A DNA stretch of 64,000 nucleotides from Candidatus Saccharimonadota bacterium. GTDB taxonomy: Bacteria; Patescibacteriota; Saccharimonadia; Saccharimonadales; UBA4665. Position numbers and translations under genes: made by a program. Below, in pieces: positions 9,347-17,325 of the stretch. Location: assembly GCA_013289705.1 (NCBI GenBank), contig JABCZM010000001.1, positions 184,044 through 248,043 of the forward strand, written 5' to 3'. Under the pieces are notes generated by a model, which was given only the letters and a program-made list of their open reading frames with translations, did no database searches and was not told the origin of the DNA. Every line of letters starts with the position of its first letter. Positions within the stretch are counted from its first letter, which is position 1.

Positions 9347-9364
9347 CCCAAAGCGGTTTACGCC

Positions 9365-9859
9365 ATGAAACTGATTGCAATTGCCAGTCTTATCCCAGAC
9401 GCAATTATCGATTTGCGCTACGCCAGTGATGATAATATTACGGGTCATAGGCTATACGAAGTCGGTACAGAGCCAATGTTGGATGAACCGGCTGCTCGGC
9501 AATTAACTCGTGCAGCGGCAATCTTACGCGACCAATCACTCCGGCTTGTTATCTGGGATGCGTATCGTCCACTGCGAGTACAGGCGCAATTGCGAGCTGT
9601 GAATGACGATGAGCGTTATGTGCTTGCCGTGTCTAATCATTGCAAAGGCTTGGCAATCGACGTCACACTCGCCGACAAAGATGGTACATATCTGGCTATG
9701 GGTGGCGATTTTGACGACTTTTCGGAACGTGCATATGTAAACGCCAGCGGTTTATATCCAGAGGAGCTGGCCCACCGCAAGCAACTGCAAGCTGCTATGT
9801 CACAGGCTGGTTTCAAAGTTTGGCTATATGAATGGTGGCATTTCGATTTCGAGGGTTAG
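9365..9859 (+). CDS. vanX: D-alanyl-D-alanine dipeptidase (VanX/DdpX type)
   Basis: Zinc D-,D-dipeptidase that hydrolyses free D-Ala-D-Ala. Visible motifs are DLRYAS near the N-terminus, the catalytic Arg segment DAYRP, the zinc-ligand block SNHCKGLAIDV (His and Asp ligands), and the C-terminal EWWHFDF with the catalytic Glu and third ligand. Length 164 is slightly short for the family. No signal peptide is seen, so it should act in the cytoplasm. It sits directly behind ddl, which makes D-Ala-D-Ala. The pair fits recycling of the dipeptide or a van-like switch; no VanS/VanR/VanH gene is adjacent. Confidence 0.88.
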   Translation: MKLIAIASLIPDAIIDLRYASDDNITGHRLYEVGTEPMLDEPAARQLTRAAAILRDQSLRLVIWDAYRPLRVQAQLRAVNDDERYVLAVSNHCKGLAIDVTLADKDGTYLAMGGDFDDFSERAYVNASGLYPEELAHRKQLQAAMSQAGFKVWLYEWWHFDFEG

Positions 9860-9935
9860 TATGCTGACGATTATCCGCTCAAAGAGCTTTTAAGCCTTTT
9901 GTGAATGCGCGGTACCTGTTATGATAAATGGATTC

Positions 9936-11855
9936 ATGGCAGTAACGACGAGAGATAACAGTACGTTACACACTCGCCAGCGAGTGGCCATTCTTGACGC
10001 CGGCGGACAGTATGTAGATTTGGTCGTTAAGGCTGTGCAGCGGCTTGGCTACGAAGCCACACTTTTGCCGATTGATACTAACGCTGATCTGTTGGCCGCT
10101 GATTATGGGGCAGTAATTATGTCGGGCAGTCCAGCCAGCTCCAACGCCGAAGCGGCTCCGGCGCCAGACCCCGAACTGTGGCACAAAGACATCAAATTCT
10201 TAGGCGTTTGCTACGGTATGCAGGCTATGGCTTTGGCGCTGGGCGGTACAGTCGAAAAAGGCAAACAGCGCGAAGACGGTCGCACTAAAACCAAAGTCGA
10301 TACGTCGCACCGGCTTTTTAGCGATACCAAATCAGAACAAGTTGCACTATTTACGCACGGTGATTTTGTCACCAAATTATCTGACGACGTGACGGCGCTT
10401 GGCGGGCACGAATTAAACGACGGTACACATGTTTTTTCGGCAATTGCCCGTGGTAATTTTGTGGGCGTGCAGTTCCACCCCGAAGTGTTTGAGGATACGC
10501 CGGAAGGCTACCAAATTATCCGCAACTTTCTGCAAGGCATTGCTGGGCTTAAGCCAAACGAAGAACTGATTGCCGAACACACAAATCTGGTAATCAAAGC
10601 CAAGCGAGCCGAGATCAAGAAACGCGTCGCGGGCAAACAGGTAATTGCATTTGTAAGTGGCGGTGTTGATTCAACGGTTGCCTTAAGCCTGGCCGCTCCA
10701 GAAATTCCAGCCGAAAATCTCCATGCCTACTATATCGATAGCGGCTTCATGCGCGACGAAGACAACGACGTTATCGAGATGCTAAACGACGCCGGCATTA
10801 ACGTCAAAAAAATCGAAGCAATCGACCAGTTTGCTAATGCTACCGTGGACTTCGAAGGTATCCTTTCCGACAGGCTTTCGGCGGTCAGTGACCCACAAAC
10901 CAAGCGCCGCATTATCGGCAAAACCTTCGTGACGATTCAGAATGATTTGCTCAAAAGCCTTGGGTTAGACGAAGCAAATGTGCTGTTGTTACAGGGAACA
11001 AACGCCGCCGACCGTATCGAAAGCGGCTACAGCACCGGTGGTAACACGGCTGTTATTAAAACTCACCATAACCAAGTTGCCGAAGTCAAAGAACTGGAAA
11101 AACGAGGTTTGTTGCTGGAGCCGCTGAGTGATCTGCATAAGAACGAAATCCGCGAAATCGGCCATCAATTGAACCTTCCATACGACGTTGTGGAGCGTCA
11201 GCCATTCCCAGGACCAGGCCTAGCTATCCGCATTATTTGCCATGAAACTGCTGGCCCGGTACGGCCATCAGAAATTAGTGCCGAGATTACAACGTACGCA
11301 AAAGAAAACGGCGGGTATGATGCTCAATTACTGCCTGTTCGGAGTGTTGGTGTTGGTGGTGATGAACGCTCACATCTTTCGGCGGTTGCGTTGCAAGGTA
11401 GGCCAGACTGGCCCAAGCTTCACGAGCTGGCCACAGCCATTCCGGCGGCCTATCGTGGTCACATCAACCGCGTGGTGTACGCGCTTGGCGATACACCGCT
11501 CGATGAAATATACACCACGCCAACCTTGCTTACTCCGGATGTTACCAAGCAACTCCGCCAAGCCGACGCCATCGTGTTTGAAGAAATGCGTCGTGCTGAC
11601 CTGCTGACAACCATCAAACAGTGTCCAGTAGTTCTGCTGCCCGTATCTTTCGGCGAACCAGGCAAGCGCTCCATTGTCCTACGCCCGATCAGCTCCGTAA
11701 CTTACCTAGTTTCACAAGCCCTTTTCCCAGAACTAGACCTCCCCAAAAACTTCGTAGAAACCATCGCCGCCCGCATCCTCAAAGAAGTTGAAGGCATCAC
11801 GCAAGTCTTCCTAGATATGACCAACAAACCCCCCGCTACCACCGAGTGGGAATAG
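9936..11855 (+). CDS. guaA: GMP synthase, long (eukaryote-like) form
   Basis: Converts XMP, Gln and ATP to GMP. An N-terminal class I glutaminase domain has catalytic Cys in LGVCYGMQA and the His/Glu dyad in VQFHPEV. The ATP pyrophosphatase domain has the P-loop FVSGGVDST. The dimerisation domain begins at RQPFPGPGLAIR and ends KPPATTEWE. At about 639 residues it exceeds the ~525-residue common bacterial enzyme. The extra ~110 residues lie inside the C-terminal domain (around SVGVGGDERS and INRVVYALG), as in the eukaryotic long form. I chose ATG 9936 because a TATGAT box (9920-9925) overlaps the earlier ATG at 9921. Confidence 0.93.
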   Translation: MAVTTRDNSTLHTRQRVAILDAGGQYVDLVVKAVQRLGYEATLLPIDTNADLLAADYGAVIMSGSPASSNAEAAPAPDPELWHKDIKFLGVCYGMQAMALALGGTVEKGKQREDGRTKTKVDTSHRLFSDTKSEQVALFTHGDFVTKLSDDVTALGGHELNDGTHVFSAIARGNFVGVQFHPEVFEDTPEGYQIIRNFLQGIAGLKPNEELIAEHTNLVIKAKRAEIKKRVAGKQVIAFVSGGVDSTVALSLAAPEIPAENLHAYYIDSGFMRDEDNDVIEMLNDAGINVKKIEAIDQFANATVDFEGILSDRLSAVSDPQTKRRIIGKTFVTIQNDLLKSLGLDEANVLLLQGTNAADRIESGYSTGGNTAVIKTHHNQVAEVKELEKRGLLLEPLSDLHKNEIREIGHQLNLPYDVVERQPFPGPGLAIRIICHETAGPVRPSEISAEITTYAKENGGYDAQLLPVRSVGVGGDERSHLSAVALQGRPDWPKLHELATAIPAAYRGHINRVVYALGDTPLDEIYTTPTLLTPDVTKQLRQADAIVFEEMRRADLLTTIKQCPVVLLPVSFGEPGKRSIVLRPISSVTYLVSQALFPELDLPKNFVETIAARILKEVEGITQVFLDMTNKPPATTEWE

Positions 11856-11874
11856 ATATTTCTCATTAAAGTGG

Positions 11875-11880
11875 TATAAT
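11875..11880 (+). promoter_or_regulatory. -10 box, leaderless start
   Basis: TATAAT ends 7 nt before the ATG at 11888. Confidence 0.55.
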
Positions 11881-11887
11881 AGTAATT

Positions 11888-12589
11888 ATGCCAAAGCCCT
11901 TAACGCCGATTAGTGAGCTGGCAATGCAGACGCTTGACATTGCAAGCTTACAACACATGGCCGAGCCAGCAACGGCGGAGCCACATAACCTTATGGAGCA
12001 TTTGTCTTCCGAGCCGTTGTTGGTAGCGGCCGCAGCAACTTTGCTAACTGACTCACAAGTCTTGTTAGACTCACAAGAAGTAACGGAAGAAGTGGTAACC
12101 AAAGGTATTAGGTTAGTAAAAAGGGCTCGTGAACAATCTTGGGGTTTGTTAGATGCTGCCTGGAAAGTGTTACCTGCACGTATTCCTCGTGAGGAAGTAG
12201 CGGAGCAACTACGGAACAGTCGAAGTTTGGGTCGGGTGTTTGGTCTGGTATCTCGTGAACCTAGCGATGGTCGGGATAGCAATGACGAGAAGGTGCTCCG
12301 CAGGATTATTGGTCGACCCCACATTTTTCTTGCGTATAGCGCCCGAGAACGCTCAGTCGGTTACAGCGAACAGGGCAGACATTTGCTTCGTCTCCACATA
12401 AATGCAAATGCTGGTTGTCCTGCCCTTAATCACACATTGCCTACGAACCAAAGACTTAGTGGTCGGCCCGATTTATTCGATATCGCTTGGGAAGACTTTA
12501 CGGAAGGCTATATTGCCGAGAGCGTTAGGCGTAGGGGAGTTGCCCAGCAAATGCGCCGAGTTTTTGCAGCCATAAGTGGCGTTCGTTAA
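11888..12589 (+). CDS. Hypothetical protein
   Basis: I do not recognise this 233-residue protein. It is soluble by eye, with an Ala/Leu/Glu-rich helical first half and an Arg-rich second half that includes RPHIFLAYSARERSVGY and ends in a basic helix. No catalytic motif stands out. It has its own TATAAT box 7 nt before the ATG and stands alone between guaA and a toxin-antitoxin pair, so context gives no function. Codon use looks like that of its neighbours. Confidence 0.6.
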   Translation: MPKPLTPISELAMQTLDIASLQHMAEPATAEPHNLMEHLSSEPLLVAAAATLLTDSQVLLDSQEVTEEVVTKGIRLVKRAREQSWGLLDAAWKVLPARIPREEVAEQLRNSRSLGRVFGLVSREPSDGRDSNDEKVLRRIIGRPHIFLAYSARERSVGYSEQGRHLLRLHINANAGCPALNHTLPTNQRLSGRPDLFDIAWEDFTEGYIAESVRRRGVAQQMRRVFAAISGVR

Positions 12590-12605
12590 TGTCAATAAAA
12601 AATTA

Positions 12606-12634
12606 TTGATAAGAGATTAAAAAGACTCTAAAAT
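12606..12634 (+). promoter_or_regulatory. Promoter of TA operon
   Basis: TTGATA (12606-12611), a 17-bp spacer and TAAAAT (12629-12634) form a consensus-like promoter. The -10 ends 7 nt before the antitoxin ATG, so the mRNA would be leaderless. Confidence 0.7.
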
Positions 12635-12641
12635 TGTTAGT

Positions 12642-12911
12642 ATGACTACGATGAGTTTCTCGGTCGAAGATGATATCAAGCGTGATTTTAACGCCTGGGC
12701 AAAGCAGGCCAAAAAATCAAAGAGTGATTTGTTTCGCGAAATGGTGCAAACCTACAAATTCAACCAAGATCTTGATTATCACACCAAGAAAATGGAGCCA
12801 ATCTTGGACGCGCTGGGCTTAAAGACCGAACAAGACATCTACGACTACCTGGAGAGTGACCAAACCTATGAAGATCGTCTTCGACAGCAACGTCTATCTG
12901 GCCGCAACTAA
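12642..12911 (+). CDS. RHH-type antitoxin
   Basis: An 89-residue protein whose first ~45 residues look like a ribbon-helix-helix DNA-binding domain: a beta strand MSFSVEDDIKRDFNAWAKQ followed by helices with KSDLFREMV. The rest is charged and would wrap the toxin. It overlaps the downstream PIN-domain gene by 44 bp, the usual arrangement of VapBC-like pairs. It probably represses its own promoter at 12606-12634. Confidence 0.75.
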   Translation: MTTMSFSVEDDIKRDFNAWAKQAKKSKSDLFREMVQTYKFNQDLDYHTKKMEPILDALGLKTEQDIYDYLESDQTYEDRLRQQRLSGRN

Positions 12912-13266
12912 GCCAAAAAGCTATGCTCGCGAGCAGCTTGAACGTTCTGGGTTTAATGGGCCTTATAAGATTTATATCTCGCCAGAAATCATTACGGAAG
13001 TGCGCGAGGTATTAGAGCCAAGGTTCTTCTATGAGTCCAATAACTCAGCCAATTTTATAGATATGATTTTGCTGTATGCCACATTGGTGCAATCAAGACG
13101 GCGAGTCACAAATGTTCTAAATAATACCGATGATCACATAATTTTGGAGTGTGCCATTGAGGCAAAAGCGCAGACCATTGTGACCGCCTACAGGGGGCTG
13201 CTGAGGTTGAAAGAATTTGAGGATATTGCCATTATTCATCCAACGATGTTGCAATATCTGAAATAA
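12868..13266 (+). CDS. PIN-domain toxin-like protein, degenerate site
   Basis: PIN-domain RNase fold of the COG1569 type, partner of the RHH antitoxin. The first acidic residue is in VFDSNVYLA and the middle pair is in NTDDHIILECA. At the third site, where the family usually has an Asp in a G-D-x-D-L context, the sequence reads VTAYRGLLRLKEF, so the Asp residues are missing. Metal binding and RNase activity may therefore be weakened or lost. The start is taken at ATG 12868; a GTG at 12856 is an alternative. The reading frame is otherwise intact. Confidence 0.75.
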   Translation: MKIVFDSNVYLAATKPKSYAREQLERSGFNGPYKIYISPEIITEVREVLEPRFFYESNNSANFIDMILLYATLVQSRRRVTNVLNNTDDHIILECAIEAKAQTIVTAYRGLLRLKEFEDIAIIHPTMLQYLK

Positions 13267-13273
13267 GATGCGG

Positions 13274-13303
13274 TTGACGGCCCTGTGGTTCTTGCGGTAT
13301 AGT
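13274..13303 (+). promoter_or_regulatory. Strong promoter of leader/alaX/leuS unit
   Basis: TTGACG (13274-13279), an 18-bp spacer and TATAGT (13298-13303). The -10 ends 9 nt before the leader-peptide ATG. Confidence 0.75.
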
Positions 13304-13312
13304 AAGCGTCTT

Positions 13313-13399
13313 ATGAGTTTTAACGTACGAAGCAGTTTCGGTCTCCTCCTTCTCAGCCTACAAGGGCTGTGCTTCACTATGGTTGAAGCCACCGAGTAA
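13313..13399 (+). CDS. Leu-rich leader peptide (putative)
   Basis: A 28-codon reading frame starts 9 nt after a strong -10 box. Residues 10-21 read GLLLLSLQGLCF, so 6 of 12 are Leu, with four Leu codons in a row (CTC CTC CTT CTC). It ends in TAA 25 nt before a terminator hairpin. It overlaps RNA segments that can form alternative hairpins. Leucyl-tRNA synthetase lies downstream in the same direction. These are the hallmarks of a ribosome-mediated attenuation leader. That it is translated is inferred. Confidence 0.55.
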   Translation: MSFNVRSSFGLLLLSLQGLCFTMVEATE

Positions 13400-13455
13400 A
13401 TACTCGTTCGCACAGTCCCAACCAAAATAGGCTTCAACTAGGAGCCTATTTTTAA
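13381..13455 (+). terminator. Attenuator: terminator with competing antiterminator
   Basis: The terminator is AAAATAGGCT (13424-13433) paired with AGCCTATTTT (13443-13452), then more T. Segment GGTTGAAGCC (13381-13390) can pair with GGCTTCAACT (13430-13439), using the terminator's 5' arm, so the two folds exclude each other. GCTTCA (13371-13376) can pair with TGAAGC (13384-13389), and GAAGCA (13329-13334) with TGCTTC (13370-13375). A ribosome finishing the leader at 13399 would cover 13381-13390 and favour termination; stalling at the Leu codons would leave it free. Confidence 0.6.
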
Positions 13456-13472
13456 TGTTTGAGGAATATAGT

Positions 13473-13757
13473 ATGGAATTTATAGACTACATAAAAACTG
13501 TTAACGGAGTTGATGTTTGGCATCGCGGAGGGGGCTGGTGCATTGAAGTCGATGCTGGTGTTGGCGGTGAAGGAAATGATCCGCCAAAGGTAATAAGGCA
13601 AGAGCCAGTTGACGAGGTGTCGCCAACCGTTGGAGTAATCACAATTGACTCGGATGTCGAGCAACGCCACCGCAAATGGGTGCAGTCAGAAGGTTGGAAA
13701 GTTGCCACTCATGCAGTAATTGCCGCAACCGCGGCCAGTCAACAAGAGGTACAATAA
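13473..13757 (+). CDS. Hypothetical protein
   Basis: A 94-residue product of unknown function. It is acidic to neutral, with a Gly-rich turn (HRGGGWCIEVDAGVGGEG) and a C-terminal helix ending in AATAASQ. There is no membrane segment. The ATG at 13473 is preferred over 13455 because GAGG lies 8 nt upstream and the earlier ATG is inside the terminator tail. It is the first gene after the attenuator and 35 bp upstream of alaX, so it would share their regulation. Confidence 0.55.
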   Translation: MEFIDYIKTVNGVDVWHRGGGWCIEVDAGVGGEGNDPPKVIRQEPVDEVSPTVGVITIDSDVEQRHRKWVQSEGWKVATHAVIAATAASQQEVQ

Positions 13758-13792
13758 GTTTACCAAAGCAAATAATCTAAGGAGCACCAACT

Positions 13793-14527
13793 ATGGCCAC
13801 AAAACTACTATATCTAGATGATTTTGATGTGATAAGCGCTGTGGCGGCAGTCCTATCTGTCTTCAAAACCGAAGACGGCCGAGACGATGTTGTGCTGGAT
13901 CAAACCTGCTTTTACCCTCGCGGTGGTGGGCAGGATTGGGATGAGGGTGTAATCCAAGGTCCGAATGGCAAACTTTTGGTGCGTGAAGTGCGGCTGGATG
14001 AAGAGGGTACGGTGCACCACATTGGCACGATCGAAGGCAAAATTGACGAGAACGAAGCTATTACTTGCCAAGTTGACAAACAGCGGCGCAATGTTAATAC
14101 ACGCCTGCATTCCGCTGGACATGTCATCGATATGGCGGTAAACAGCCTGGGGCTCGATTGGGTTCCAGGCAAAGGCGCCCACTACCCGCACATGAGTTTT
14201 GTGGAATACGACGCAATGAATGAAGACGAGGCCGTAACAGAGAAGATTCAGCAAAAAGTGAACGAAACTTTGCAAGAAAATATTGTTAATACACTCAGAT
14301 ATGTTGATAAAGAAGAACTTGCAAAATTGTGTCGGCACGTGCCCACCAATATCCCTAGCAACAAGCCAACACGCGTGGTGTTGTACGGCGATTTTGGTGT
14401 GCCTTGCGGTGGCACGCACGTAAAACAGTTAAAAGATATTGGTACAATTGAGGTAACAAAGGTAAAATCTAAAAAAGGCATTACTAAAGTTAGCTACCAT
14501 GTAAAAGGGATCGAAGGAATTAATTAG
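13793..14527 (+). CDS. alaX: AlaX-type alanyl-tRNA editing protein
   Basis: Free-standing homologue of the AlaRS editing domain, which hydrolyses mischarged Ser- or Gly-tRNA(Ala). The zinc-binding motifs are HSAGHVID (HxxxH) near residue 106 and CGGTHV near 205. An N-terminal beta domain carries FYPRGGGQ, the Gly-rich motif of AlaX-M/AlaRS editing modules. Length 244 fits AlaX-M. AGGAG stands before the ATG. leuS starts 3 bp after its stop, so the two tRNA-charging quality genes are co-transcribed. Confidence 0.9.
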   Translation: MATKLLYLDDFDVISAVAAVLSVFKTEDGRDDVVLDQTCFYPRGGGQDWDEGVIQGPNGKLLVREVRLDEEGTVHHIGTIEGKIDENEAITCQVDKQRRNVNTRLHSAGHVIDMAVNSLGLDWVPGKGAHYPHMSFVEYDAMNEDEAVTEKIQQKVNETLQENIVNTLRYVDKEELAKLCRHVPTNIPSNKPTRVVLYGDFGVPCGGTHVKQLKDIGTIEVTKVKSKKGITKVSYHVKGIEGIN

Positions 14528-14530
14528 AGC

Positions 14531-16990
14531 GTGAAGAGATTTAATCCAAAAGACATAGAATCCAAGTGGCAGAAAATTTGGGACGAAACAGGTACCTACA
14601 CGGCAAACCTGCACAGCAATAAGCCCAAATATATTGCCATGAGTATGTTCAATTACCCCAGTGGTAACTTGCACATTGGCCATGCTATGAATTACACCAT
14701 CAGCGACGTAAAGGCTCGTTTTAAGCGCCAGCAAGGCTTTGAGAGCTATCACCCAGTAGGCTGGGATTCTTTTGGTTTGCCCGCCGAAAACCGCGCAATA
14801 AAAGAAAGCATGAGCCCGCAAGAAAGCATGGCACAGCTCATTCCTGGCTATCGCCATGCCTACAAAGCCATGGGCTGGAGTAATGACTGGGAAAAAGAAA
14901 TTGCCACGCATTTGCCGGAATACTACAAATGGACGCAGTGGATTTTTGCCCAGATGTTCAAGCACGGCCTGGCCTACCAGGACAGCCGTATGCAGTGGTG
15001 GTGCGAAAAAGATGCTACGGTGCTCGCCAACGAACAAGTCATAGACGGCAAATGTTGGCGTCACGATGGCCCGGATGATCCGCTGGTCGAGAAAAAAGAA
15101 ATCAAACAGTGGTTTTTCAAGATCACCGAATACGCCGATGAACTTTTGGAGGCCACTGACGCCCTAGACTGGACTGAAAGTGTCAAACTAGCCCAGAAAA
15201 ACTGGATTGGCCGCAGCAGCGGTGCCGAAGTTACGTATCGCGTCAAAGGCGCAGATGATAGTATTACGGTCTTTACAGTGGCACACGACACGATGTACGG
15301 CACGACATTCATCGTGCTGGCTCCAGAGCACGAGCTAGTCCAGAAAATCACTACTGACGCCCAAAAAACAGACGTTGAAGCATATGTGCAAGCAGCCCAA
15401 ATGAAGTCAGAGGTGGAACGCCAAGCTGAAAAGACAAAGACCGGCGTGTTTACCGGTGCGTATGCAATTAACCCTCTAAGCAAGAAAGAAATTCCAATCT
15501 GGATTGCTGATTATGTATTAGCTGGCTATGGCACGGGCGCGGTTATGGGCGTGCCTGGTGAAGACGGGCGCGACTACGAATTTGCCCAAAAGTTTGGCCT
15601 GGACATTATCTACACCACTGAAGACCAATCGTTTGTGGAATACCACGAAACAATCAAGAAGAATCCAGCCGGCTACAAACTGGCAAATTCCGAAGAGTTT
15701 AATGGCTTAGACTTTAAGGTTGGCCGCCAAAAAATATTAGAAAAACTAGAATCACTCAGTGTTGGTAGTGAAAAAGTAAACTACAAAATGCGTGACTGGA
15801 GTGTCAGTCGCCAGCGCTATTGGGGTGCGCCGATCCCGATTATTGATTGCCCAAAGTGCGGTAATGTACTAGTTCCGGACGACCAATTGCCGGTAATTTT
15901 GCCGGAACTTGATGATTTTCAACCCAGTGGTGACGGCCGTAGTGCCTTGGCCAGGGCAACCGATTGGCTGCACGTGGATTGTCCGCAGTGTGGCGGCCCA
16001 GCCGAGCGCGAAACCGACACCCTCGATACCTATATTTGCAGTAGCTGGTACATGCTCCGCTACATGGATCCGCACAACCAAGAGGTGATTTTTGACAGTG
16101 CAGTGGTGAACAAATGGGCGCCAATTGACTTCTATAACGGCGGTGACCACGCTACAGCCCACTTGTTGTATGCCCGTTTTGTGGCTCGTTTCTTTACGAA
16201 AATTGGTATCTTGGACAATCCTGAACCGTTCAAGCAAATGTTGTTTAACGGCAAAGTTACGGCTAGTGACGGCACAATGTTCAGCAAGAGCAAAGGTAAC
16301 GGTGTTGACCCATTAGAAATTATTAATAGTGGCTATGGTGCCGATGCCTTGCGTACCTACCTGATGTTTGCCGCCCCGCTGGAACTTTGGGCCCGTTGGG
16401 ACGCGCAAGGTGTGCCGGCAACGCACCGTTTCTTATCGCGTTTGTGGAATTTGGTTCAGGAATATTTGGAAGCACCGGAAGGCAAAACTAGCCCCAAGCA
16501 ACAAAAAGAATTGCTACGTATTACGCACCAAACCATCAAAAAAATGACTCACGACATCGAAAATAGTGCATACAACACCGCGATTGCAGCAGGCATGACC
16601 ATGGTCAATGATCTATACAAGCAGAAGGCCGAAGCCCTGGCCAAAACTGACGCATGGAAGCAGGCCTTAGAGGCAATTGTTGCTTGTGTAGGGCCATTTG
16701 CTCCACATACTGCTGAAGAACTGTGGCATGAACTGGGGCACAGCGCCACGGTTCACAAAGACACTTGGCCTGATTTTGACGAAAAGTATTTGGTGCAGGA
16801 TACCATGACTATTGCCGTCCAAATCAATGGCAAGCTTCGCGCTGAAATTGAAGTTGCCACCGACGCGACCGAAGCGGCTGTCACCGCCGCCGTGTACGCC
16901 AACGAAAAAGTACAAACAAACATTGCCGGCAAAGAAGTTATAAAAACCATCTATGTTCCTGGTAAAATTGTAAACTTGGTGGTCAAATAG
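14531..16990 (+). CDS. leuS: Leucyl-tRNA synthetase
   Basis: Class Ia synthetase charging tRNA-Leu. The Rossmann core has NYPSGNLHIGHAMNY (HIGH) near residue 45 and the KMSKS loop as MFSKSKGNG near 581. The CP1 editing domain is intact around AGYGTGAVMGVPGEDGRD near 330, where the Asp that blocks Leu-tRNA hydrolysis is present. A zinc-type CPKCG...CPQCGG insert lies near 440-490. Length 819 is normal. The start is GTG at 14531, tightly coupled to alaX. It lies downstream of the Leu-rich leader and attenuator at 13313-13455. Confidence 0.97.
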   Translation: MKRFNPKDIESKWQKIWDETGTYTANLHSNKPKYIAMSMFNYPSGNLHIGHAMNYTISDVKARFKRQQGFESYHPVGWDSFGLPAENRAIKESMSPQESMAQLIPGYRHAYKAMGWSNDWEKEIATHLPEYYKWTQWIFAQMFKHGLAYQDSRMQWWCEKDATVLANEQVIDGKCWRHDGPDDPLVEKKEIKQWFFKITEYADELLEATDALDWTESVKLAQKNWIGRSSGAEVTYRVKGADDSITVFTVAHDTMYGTTFIVLAPEHELVQKITTDAQKTDVEAYVQAAQMKSEVERQAEKTKTGVFTGAYAINPLSKKEIPIWIADYVLAGYGTGAVMGVPGEDGRDYEFAQKFGLDIIYTTEDQSFVEYHETIKKNPAGYKLANSEEFNGLDFKVGRQKILEKLESLSVGSEKVNYKMRDWSVSRQRYWGAPIPIIDCPKCGNVLVPDDQLPVILPELDDFQPSGDGRSALARATDWLHVDCPQCGGPAERETDTLDTYICSSWYMLRYMDPHNQEVIFDSAVVNKWAPIDFYNGGDHATAHLLYARFVARFFTKIGILDNPEPFKQMLFNGKVTASDGTMFSKSKGNGVDPLEIINSGYGADALRTYLMFAAPLELWARWDAQGVPATHRFLSRLWNLVQEYLEAPEGKTSPKQQKELLRITHQTIKKMTHDIENSAYNTAIAAGMTMVNDLYKQKAEALAKTDAWKQALEAIVACVGPFAPHTAEELWHELGHSATVHKDTWPDFDEKYLVQDTMTIAVQINGKLRAEIEVATDATEAAVTAAVYANEKVQTNIAGKEVIKTIYVPGKIVNLVVK

Positions 16991-16999
16991 CATTTTGCC

Positions 17000-17028
17000 T
17001 TGTAATCCCGTGACTTTTTCGGTAAAAT
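17000..17028 (+). promoter_or_regulatory. Promoter of rpmF
   Basis: TTGTAA (17000-17005), a 17-bp spacer and TAAAAT (17023-17028). A leader of ~70 nt follows, with AGAGGAG before the rpmF ATG. Confidence 0.65.
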
Positions 17029-17104
17029 GTCTCTAATATTTAGGTAATTTTCAACATAATTAGTCAGTTATTTAGTCATAACGACAGAAGAGGAGTAGTT
17101 TTTT

Positions 17105-17260
17105 ATGGGTAAGCCAAAGAAACGAACCAGTCCGCGCCGTACCGGCACTCGCCGCAGCCACCTCGTACTTGAGCTGGCTCGCAAGGTAAACGCAAAATCA
17201 CCAGTTAAGGTTTTTACAACTCGCCGCGAAGCTGGTAAAAAACTTTCAGCCAAAGTTTAA
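17105..17260 (+). CDS. rpmF: 50S ribosomal protein L32
   Basis: A 51-residue, Arg/Lys-rich protein beginning MGKPKKRTSPRRTGTRRSH, which matches the L32 N-terminal signature (PKxRTS...RR...H). The C-terminal Cys pairs found in zinc-binding L32 are absent, so this is the zinc-free form. AGAGGAG lies upstream. It heads the rpmF-nusB-nudix-rnc-rpsP group. Confidence 0.85.
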   Translation: MGKPKKRTSPRRTGTRRSHLVLELARKVNAKSPVKVFTTRREAGKKLSAKV

Positions 17261-17325
17261 CTTCAGCGTTATACTAGAAGCATAAGCACTTGTACGTAGA
17301 AGCTAGATAGAAAGAATTTAACAAT

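Noticed and set aside
8168..9859. Vancomycin-resistance cluster
   Set aside because: ddl and vanX-like genes are adjacent, but there is no vanH-type dehydrogenase or vanRS pair; housekeeping or recycling is simpler.
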